Origin: Planctomycetaceae bacterium
Lineage (GTDB): Bacteria > Planctomycetota > Planctomycetia > Pirellulales > UBA1268
Assembly: GCA_009691925.1 (NCBI GenBank)
Contig: SIAG01000004.1
Span: 1 to 27,244, forward strand
Reading direction: 5' to 3'
DNA: 27,244 nt
A program made the translations under genes and the position numbers. Shown piece after piece: positions 21,578 to 27,244 of the stretch. The notes below the pieces were generated by a model. The model was not told the DNA's origin, made no database searches, and was given only the letters and a program-made list of their open reading frames with translations. Each line of letters opens with the position of its first letter. Within the stretch, counting starts at the first letter, position 1.

Positions 21578-22630
21578 TCACTCCGTGCTCAGGATCTCCC
21601 CTTGGGAGGCACTGATCGCGGCGGCCAGCAGCGGCATGGCCATGTCGTCGGAGAGAAAACGGACGCTTCCATCGCAGTACACCGCCCCGCAGGCAGAAGG
21701 ATGGAACGAATACAGCTCGTTACTGCTGTTGCAGTTCATCGCGCACGGGCCGAGCGATGTCACCCCGTCGGTGGTGAAGCCATCGACCCAAAACTCCGAG
21801 TCCGGATCGGCCCAGCCGGAGCCGCTCGCCCGCGATCCGGCGATCGGGGTACGGCGGCGGTAAAGCACCGGCCGCCCGGCATCCTCGACCCAGGCCAGGG
21901 TCTTGGAGGTCCCGTCCGTGACGAACGCGGCGCGGGATCGGGCCCGTGAGTTGTAGAATGGGGGGCTCATTTGGGTGGTGAACGAGGAAATCGTGCTCAT
22001 CGGACGGATGGCCCCGATGTACTGCGTGGCGTCGGTCGACCCGTTTGAGGGGTCGTAGCCGGGCACGGGGGGAATCAGATTGTAGGGAGGCAGTCCGATT
22101 TTCCCGTTGACGCCATTGGCGATCGAGTAGTCGGACGGGGCAGCATTCCACTTCGGAGTCGACGTGCTGTTCGGGGCAAAGCCGGTGTCCATTGGATTGG
22201 CGGTGGCCGAGGAAGGGCAGACGAGCCCCGGGATCTTCGTCGCGATCACCGCGGCGTTCGTCGGATCAGACCAAGTCACTTTGATGTTGTAGGCGTTGCC
22301 CAGCTGCGCTTCCTCAATGTAGGGGAGGAGAAAGACGCCGGGACCGTGCTGGATGGACCCACTGGCCGGGGCGGGGATTCCCAATTCGACCACCGGAAAC
22401 CCCGGGGCGGCATCGGCCCGGGCCGGGGGATAAAACTGCTTCGCGCTCTCGAAGTTGAGGATCGCCAAGCCGACCTGCTTGAGATTGTTTTGGCACTGAC
22501 TGCGGCGCGCGGCCTCCCGTGCGGCTTGAACCGCGGGGAGGAGGAGGCCGACGAGCGTGCCGATGATGGCGATGACGACGAGGAGTTCGACGAGGGTAAA
22601 CCCTGCACCACGGGAACGGGACTTGGCCAT
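21578..22630 (-). CDS. DUF1559 domain protein with type IV pilin-like N-terminus
   Basis: A 350-residue protein from ATG 22630 (AAAGG 7 nt upstream). The start MAKSRSRGAG followed by F-T-L-V-E-L-L-V-V-I-A-I-I-G is a prepilin signal: cleavage after G10, F11 as first mature residue, E15 at position +5. An A-R-E-A-A-R-R-x-x-C-x-N-N-L-K-Q motif follows (about 37-52), then the DUF1559 domain. Near the C-terminus H-P-S-A-C-G-A-V-Y-C-D-G-S-V-R-F-L-S (about 318-335) is the family's closing motif. Such proteins are strongly expanded in planctomycetes and are presumed to be processed by a prepilin peptidase and displayed on the envelope; function is unproven. The lipoprotein gene 93 bp upstream on the same strand probably shares its transcript. 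Confidence 0.93.
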   Translation of the reverse strand: MAKSRSRGAGFTLVELLVVIAIIGTLVGLLLPAVQAAREAARRSQCQNNLKQVGLAILNFESAKQFYPPARADAAPGFPVVELGIPAPASGSIQHGPGVFLLPYIEEAQLGNAYNIKVTWSDPTNAAVIATKIPGLVCPSSATANPMDTGFAPNSTSTPKWNAAPSDYSIANGVNGKIGLPPYNLIPPVPGYDPSNGSTDATQYIGAIRPMSTISSFTTQMSPPFYNSRARSRAAFVTDGTSKTLAWVEDAGRPVLYRRRTPIAGSRASGSGWADPDSEFWVDGFTTDGVTSLGPCAMNCNSSNELYSFHPSACGAVYCDGSVRFLSDDMAMPLLAAAISASQGEILSTE

Positions 22631-22723
22631 GGTCAGACCTTTCGGGATGGAGTGATCGGGAGCGACTGAAGAAGGGGAATAGGATGCAAACGCAATGAAC
22701 GGGATGAGAGGAAGCAACGGTGG

Positions 22724-23203
22724 TCACCGACCGGACAGTTCGAACGTCGGCAGCGTGTTCGGCTTGGCCTCGACTGTCGTGGTGATCCCCGAGGTGGAGG
22801 CATCGGCGTAACGGGCGGGAACCTTGGCAGCCGAGGTGTCACGGCGGACTTGGTCGCCCCCTTCGTCGTCGCCCCCGCCGAGGACGGCGATCCCCACGCG
22901 GTATTCCCCCGCAGGGGCCCCGTCGTTGGCTATGTAGGTGAAGACGGTGAAACGGCCCTCCGCGTCACTCTTCGCCTGCGGTTGCTCGCGCCACTTGAAC
23001 TTCGCTGCATCGACCGGCTTGAAGACGATCGTCGCGTTTGCCACCGGCTTGCCGTCGAGCGTCACCTGCCCCTGGACGGGATAGGTCGGCTGGCGCATGT
23101 TCTGAAACTCCTGCTTGGCACAGCCCGCGAAGGCAGGGCCAATGGCAACGAGGAGCACCAGGGAAAAAATGCTGCAGCAGCGGCGGGAGGCGAAAGAGAG
23201 CAT
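22724..23203 (-). CDS. Small lipoprotein with carboxypeptidase regulatory-like fold
   Basis: A 159-residue protein from ATG 23203 with GGAG 7 nt upstream. The signal peptide ends in a lipobox, A-F-A-G-C (Cys about 28), so it should be lipid-anchored. The mature part shows V-Q-G-Q-V-T-L-D-G-K-P-V-A-N-A-T-I-V-F-K-P (about 44-65), then S-D-A-E-G-R-F-T-V and P-A-G-E-Y-R-V-G-I, the pattern of the transthyretin-like/carboxypeptidase regulatory domain common in planctomycete lipoproteins. These are usually encoded beside DUF1559 genes, as here. The shared position suggests the two proteins meet in the envelope, but no activity is known. Alternative upstream in-frame codons give a poorer signal. Confidence 0.88.
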   Translation of the reverse strand: MLSFASRRCCSIFSLVLLVAIGPAFAGCAKQEFQNMRQPTYPVQGQVTLDGKPVANATIVFKPVDAAKFKWREQPQAKSDAEGRFTVFTYIANDGAPAGEYRVGIAVLGGGDDEGGDQVRRDTSAAKVPARYADASTSGITTTVEAKPNTLPTFELSGR

Positions 23204-23285
23204 CGGACGCTCCAGGGGGGCGGGAGCGGGGCAGGACGTGACCGGGGATGTCACGCGGAAAGCTGGAAGTTCACTAAGACTAGCC

Positions 23286-23298
23286 CTGAATCATTCAG
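23286..23298. promoter_or_regulatory. 13-bp palindrome upstream of the lipoprotein gene
   Basis: CTGAATCATTCAG is a perfect odd dyad (6 + 1 + 6) 83 bp before the lipoprotein start, in the only AT-rich part of this intergenic stretch. It could be an operator for the lipoprotein/DUF1559 unit. I cannot assign a regulator. Confidence 0.35.
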
Positions 23299-23422
23299 AA
23301 GCCGTGTGCCCACAGAAAACTCATATCGTGAGCCTTCCGCGAGCGCCCCCAATCCGCCCCTGCGGCCGCCGTGCCGTCGCCTGCTCGCGCGTGCCTCTGA
23401 CCGCCGATCTGGCGATACCGCG

Positions 23423-26400
23423 CTACCGCATCTCCGCCGTCAGCGCCATCACCACCGGCGCCGTCGGATCGTCTCCTTTGACGAGATCGATCCGTTCGAT
23501 ACTCGTTTCCTTGCCGGGATGGACGACGAGTTTGCGCATCTGTCGGCCAGCGAGGTCGAAGGCAAACTCGCTTTCCGGAACGTCGACACGGCGGATGTAG
23601 TCGGCGAAGTGCCGGCCATTGACGAGCGGATGATCCTCGGTGGTGCCGTCGGCATAGACCAGCCGCACGATCATCGAGGTCGATTCCTCCCGCGTCGCCG
23701 GCCAGCCCCAGCCGGAGATCCCGCCGAGGATGTGGATCGCCGCCGCGGGGCTTCCCAGGGGGAGCGACACGGTCTTGGGCATCTGCGGGGCGCTCTTCCC
23801 CGGCGGCCCATGGAGCATGACGGCGTTGCGGATCGTGTCCCCCTGGGGATCGACGAGCACGAACGGGACAGCTCCCACCATCTTCGGCTTCCAATCGGGG
23901 AAGACGAGGCGTTCGACCTCCCCTTCCGGCTCGAAGAACATCCCCCTGGTCGTCACGACCGTGGCCGCCTTGTCGAGCGGCAAAGGGAGATACTTCCCCT
24001 TGGCCGTCAGGAAGGCGAGGAGATCGGCAAACCCCTGCGGTTGGATCTGCTTCTCGAAGCCGAGCGGCATGAGCGAATTGGGGGAGGGCTGGAATTCATC
24101 GATCTCGTCGCGCTGTATCGGGTGCCGCTTCCCCTCGGCATCGACCAGCTCCACGGCCGTCCGGCTCTCGGCGGCGAGGAGCCCCGTGACGACGCGACCG
24201 TCGTCGGTAGTCACCGTCCAGGAGCGGTAATTGCCCTCGACGGAGCGGTTGGGATCGAGGATGTGGATGAGGAGCTCCTGCGGCGGATGGACCGCCATCC
24301 CAGTCAGCTCCGGCCCCACCTTTCCCCCTTCGCCGGAATGGGTGTGGCACTTGCCGCACTGCTCCTTGAAGAGCGCCTTGCCGCGCGGCACGTCGCCTCC
24401 GGCAAGGACGACTGGGAGGACTTCGTCGATCACCTTCTGCCGGTCAGCGCTCGGCAGGCCGCCCCCTTTGGCGATCACCTTCCTGGCGCGCTCGCGGACC
24501 GCGCGGTCGGGATGCTCGGTGAGCTTGCCGCGTTCCACCAGCGGCACATCGGTGACGGCGACCGAACCGGCCTCGAGCCGGTCGACGAGCTCGGCAGCCC
24601 ACTCCCGGTTCGCAAGCACCGCGCGGAGCGCGGCATCACGGACCGACGGCGTGAGCGCGGCGAGCTTGTCGAGAATCCGTCCGGCGGCCTCGGGCGCCGT
24701 TGAGCGGCCGATCGCGGCAACGACACCAGAGGAAAGCTGCGGGCTCGAGCGGCCGCCGACCCTCTCGAGCAGCTCGCCGACTAGCTCCGCATCGGCAGGG
24801 CGAAGCGCCACGAGCCGCTCGGCGGCCTCGATCCTGTTCGGATCCTCAGCCTCGGCCCGATCGAGATCGGCCAGAAGCGCCTCGCTGATCTTGCCGACAT
24901 GGGCGTCGAGGGCCCGGCTGCCAGTGTGCTGGACAAGCGTCACCAGTTGCCCCTGCGACGAGGCGGGGAGCCGGTCGACCAGCGCCACGATCGCTTCCTC
25001 CGTCGCCGCATCGAAGGCGGCGGCCTTCCCCTTCGGCCATCCGCGCGCGAGCCCTTCCAGCGCCGCCGCGGCCGTGGCGGCGTCGGCCTTGGCAAGCTCC
25101 AGGAGCGTCCGTCCAACCGCCTCGGCGTCGCCTCCCCGGGCCACATGCTCGGCAACGCGGCCGACGAGCACGAGCAGTTGCGGCGACGGCGGAGTGGAAT
25201 CGGCCACGAGCAGCGCCGGCAGAAGCACCGCCGGAGTGAGCCCGGCCGCCTTCGCCGGATCGCGGTCAAACAGTGCCGGGAGGACCCCGGCAGCTTGGAC
25301 CGCCGCCGCGCTCGTGGCAGCATCGGCAAGGATCGAATCAGTGAGGGTCCGCGGATCCTGGAGAGCGCGAACGACAAGCTCAGCAGCGAGGTCAAGCGGC
25401 GGGGACTCGGAGAGCGCCTCGAGAACGGCCAGGCGGACGATCGCCGAGGGGTCGTCGAGGACGCCGGCACGGTCGATGGCGGCGACCGTCGCCGCGTCAC
25501 GCGGCAGGACCTTGATCGCGTTGATGCGGACGCCGGCCGACGGGTGCTTAAGCGCCCCGCGGACGGCGTCGAGGAGGGCGATATCGGTCTCGCCGAGCAG
25601 CCCCATTTGAAACAGCGTCCAGAGGGCATGGATAGCGCCTGGATCGAGGCCTATTGAATCGACGGTGCGGTTCTTCACGAGGCCCACAAGCGCCGCCACG
25701 ACATCGAGGTCGGGCCCCAGTTGGTGCGACGAGCGATCGACGAGCGTCCGCTGGGCGCGCATCCGCCAGAAGAGGTTGTCGTCGCCGAGCATCGCCACGA
25801 GCTCTCCCGAGGTGGCGGCAGCGAGGTCGCGCGTCGGGGATGCGGTCGACTTCCCGTCGGGCCCCCCATGGACGACACGGAGAATCCGGCCGTGGCTCTT
25901 GTCGCGCAAGGGGGTTTCGTAGGCGTTCCCCTTGCCGTTCTCAAAGCCGGCCGGCGTGGGATTGTGCTGAACAATATAGTTGTACCAATCGATCACCCAC
26001 ACCTGGCCGTCAGGGCCAACCTCGGCGGCTATCGGCGCCGTCCACTCGTCGTCACTGGCGAGCAGATCCCAGGCCATCCGGCTCGAGAAGCCGGCGCCGC
26101 GGGCCTTGAGCTCGAAGGTGGAGACGATGTGGCCGGTCGGCTCACAGACGAAGGCGGTCCGATTCCAGTATTCGCTGGGGTAGGCGCGGGCGGTGTAGAG
26201 CCGGTGGCCGGCGGCGGCGGTGAACTTGCCGAAATGATCGACCTGCCGGACCGGGGCATCGCTGCCGTCGAGGCGCTTGGCGATCTCCATCAACGGGCTG
26301 CCGGCGATCCCGCCGAGGGTCGTGGCGCTCCAGCCGCGGACGCGCTCGTAAACCCGATTGGCTAGCGGCATGTGCTCGCTGGGATTGCCGTTGGCAGTCG

Positions 26401-27244
26401 AGCCGAAGACGAGGCCCTCTTCCGAGAAACCAAAGCCCCAGGAATTGTTGTTCGTGCTGCGGAGGAACTCGAGCTTCGAGCCGTCGGGAAGGAAGCGGAA
26501 GAAGCCGGCCCCGAAGCGCACCGGCTCACCGCCGACCTCGCCATTGAAACCCGAATAGCCGACCATCCCGTACACCCAGCCGTCAAAACCCCAGGCGAGG
26601 TTGCTGGGGCCGGAGTGGGTGTCGCTGGTGCCCCAGCCGGAGAACAGGACCTCGCGCTGCTCACATACCCCGTCGCCGTCGGCGTCGGAAAGGAAAAGCA
26701 TCGACGGGGCCTGGGCCACGATCCATCCGTTGCCGTGGTGAAGGAGGCTGGTGGGAATGGAAAGCCCCTCGGCGACGATGGTCCGCGTGTCGTAAACGCC
26801 ATCGGTGTCGGTGTCGTCCAAACGAACGATCCGGTCGTGCCCCTCGCCGTCTCCGGGGAGGACGATCTCATTGGGGTAGTCGAGGCTCTCGGCAATGAAC
26901 AGCCGGCCTTGGGCATCAAAGGCCATCGCCAGCGGCTTGGCTTTGATGACCGGCTCGGCCGCGGCAAGCTCGACCTGAAAACCCTCTGGCACAAGGGCAT
27001 GCTTCCGCGATTCCTCGGGCGACAGGGGGGCCTGCATCTGTGACACCGGCTCAAGCTGCACCCCCCACTGCTTGCCACCGGGGTCGTAGGCGGGGACCTT
27101 CGCCGGGACAAACTCAAAGGCCGCGAGCCCTTCGGGGAGGACGTTCATCGTCGGATGATCGACATACGGGCCGGCCTCGGCCGGGTCGCGGCCGGCCGCC
27201 CAGCGGATGCCGCGCTCGACGAGATTGTGGAAGCCGGGATGGCC
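23423..27244 (-). CDS. ThuA-like/PVC-type dehydrogenase with HEAT repeats and cytochrome c motif (5' end outside window)
   Basis: The frame is open to the right edge, giving at least 1273 residues; the start is missing. The first visible residues, G-H-P-G-F-H-N-L-V-E-R-G-I-R-W-A-A-G, are the end of a ThuA-like (trehalose-utilisation type) domain. Next comes the PVC-type membrane-bound dehydrogenase/beta-propeller domain (about 75-480) with V-P-E-G-F-Q-V-E-L-A-A, F-D-A-Q-G-R-L-F-I-A-E-S, D-T-D-T-D-G-V-Y-D and V-I-D-W-Y-N-Y-I-V-Q-H. HEAT-like helical repeats follow (about 500-920). A haem motif C-G-K-C-H (about 24345-24360) then V-G-P-E-L-T-G-M defines a cytochrome c domain. A beta-rich C-terminal domain ends at the TGA. 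The family is thought to oxidise sugars or alcohols outside the cytoplasm and pass electrons to the haem. A methionine at 27148 is internal, not the start. Confidence 0.93.
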   Translation of the reverse strand, partial: GHPGFHNLVERGIRWAAGRDPAEAGPYVDHPTMNVLPEGLAAFEFVPAKVPAYDPGGKQWGVQLEPVSQMQAPLSPEESRKHALVPEGFQVELAAAEPVIKAKPLAMAFDAQGRLFIAESLDYPNEIVLPGDGEGHDRIVRLDDTDTDGVYDTRTIVAEGLSIPTSLLHHGNGWIVAQAPSMLFLSDADGDGVCEQREVLFSGWGTSDTHSGPSNLAWGFDGWVYGMVGYSGFNGEVGGEPVRFGAGFFRFLPDGSKLEFLRSTNNNSWGFGFSEEGLVFGSTANGNPSEHMPLANRVYERVRGWSATTLGGIAGSPLMEIAKRLDGSDAPVRQVDHFGKFTAAAGHRLYTARAYPSEYWNRTAFVCEPTGHIVSTFELKARGAGFSSRMAWDLLASDDEWTAPIAAEVGPDGQVWVIDWYNYIVQHNPTPAGFENGKGNAYETPLRDKSHGRILRVVHGGPDGKSTASPTRDLAAATSGELVAMLGDDNLFWRMRAQRTLVDRSSHQLGPDLDVVAALVGLVKNRTVDSIGLDPGAIHALWTLFQMGLLGETDIALLDAVRGALKHPSAGVRINAIKVLPRDAATVAAIDRAGVLDDPSAIVRLAVLEALSESPPLDLAAELVVRALQDPRTLTDSILADAATSAAAVQAAGVLPALFDRDPAKAAGLTPAVLLPALLVADSTPPSPQLLVLVGRVAEHVARGGDAEAVGRTLLELAKADAATAAAALEGLARGWPKGKAAAFDAATEEAIVALVDRLPASSQGQLVTLVQHTGSRALDAHVGKISEALLADLDRAEAEDPNRIEAAERLVALRPADAELVGELLERVGGRSSPQLSSGVVAAIGRSTAPEAAGRILDKLAALTPSVRDAALRAVLANREWAAELVDRLEAGSVAVTDVPLVERGKLTEHPDRAVRERARKVIAKGGGLPSADRQKVIDEVLPVVLAGGDVPRGKALFKEQCGKCHTHSGEGGKVGPELTGMAVHPPQELLIHILDPNRSVEGNYRSWTVTTDDGRVVTGLLAAESRTAVELVDAEGKRHPIQRDEIDEFQPSPNSLMPLGFEKQIQPQGFADLLAFLTAKGKYLPLPLDKAATVVTTRGMFFEPEGEVERLVFPDWKPKMVGAVPFVLVDPQGDTIRNAVMLHGPPGKSAPQMPKTVSLPLGSPAAAIHILGGISGWGWPATREESTSMIVRLVYADGTTEDHPLVNGRHFADYIRRVDVPESEFAFDLAGRQMRKLVVHPGKETSIERIDLVKGDDPTAPVVMALTAEMR

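Noticed and set aside
22850..24703. Long plus-strand open frame of 617 codons
   Set aside because: It lies antisense to the lipoprotein and the PVC dehydrogenase, has Arg/Pro/His-rich composition with no domain, and is the expected mirror frame of GC-rich coding DNA.
27100..27148. Start of the PVC dehydrogenase at the ATG at 27148
   Set aside because: The frame stays open for 32 more codons to the window edge, and these read as the end of a ThuA-like domain, so this methionine is internal.

Overview
The window looks like chromosomal DNA from a GC-rich planctomycete, most likely of the Pirellula/Rhodopirellula type. This rests on family content. It carries DUF1501 and PSCyt1/DUF1549/DUF1553 gene pairs, a giant PVC-type dehydrogenase with a ThuA-like N-terminus and a haem motif, a DUF1559 pseudopilin-like protein, and two surface proteins with a VPEIDP-type PEP-CTERM tail. 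I see no rRNA, tRNA, CRISPR array or recognisable transposase.

Layout. 1-1347 is the end of a DUF1553 gene, translationally coupled to a DUF1501 gene. 1524-2147 is a secreted cyclophilin of eukaryotic CypA type. 2166-3148 is a small-protein/nucleotidyltransferase pair lying between 16-bp direct repeats. 3138-8103 (mostly minus strand) holds a LytTR regulator, the remnant of its sensor kinase, an intact LytS-type kinase, and two cassettes that each carry one PEP-CTERM gene. 8252-9703 is an AbiEi/AbiEii pair with a doubly nested palindromic operator. 9764-11915 is an OmpR-type regulator with its kinase. 11934-12599 is a collapsed remnant of a secreted carbohydrate-active enzyme. 12829-13320 is a membrane protein with a Gln/Pro/Tyr-repeat tail. 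13548-14852 is aminopeptidase P, followed by a second LytTR regulator on the minus strand. 16007-20675 is a full PSCyt1/DUF1553-DUF1501 operon, followed by an FKBP isomerase at 21010-21486. 21578-23203 (minus) is a lipoprotein plus DUF1559 pair. 23423-27244 (minus) is the ThuA/PVC dehydrogenase, which runs off the right edge.

The most interesting part is the pair of PEP-CTERM cassettes (4233-5390 and 6830-8103). Both are bounded by about 32-bp terminal inverted repeats made of two 11-bp boxes 20 bp apart. Both have an upstream block of exactly 156 bp with four boxes at 20/43/20-bp spacing and a matching promoter. Both end in a terminator hairpin whose 17-nt loop is identical and whose stem shows a compensatory base-pair change. 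The coding cargo between signal peptide and sorting tail is unrelated. I read them either as a non-autonomous mobile gene cassette for surface proteins or as a strictly conserved regulatory frame around interchangeable cargo. The left cassette sits between a kinase and a kinase remnant that share a perfect 49-bp repeat, so the locus has been rearranged.
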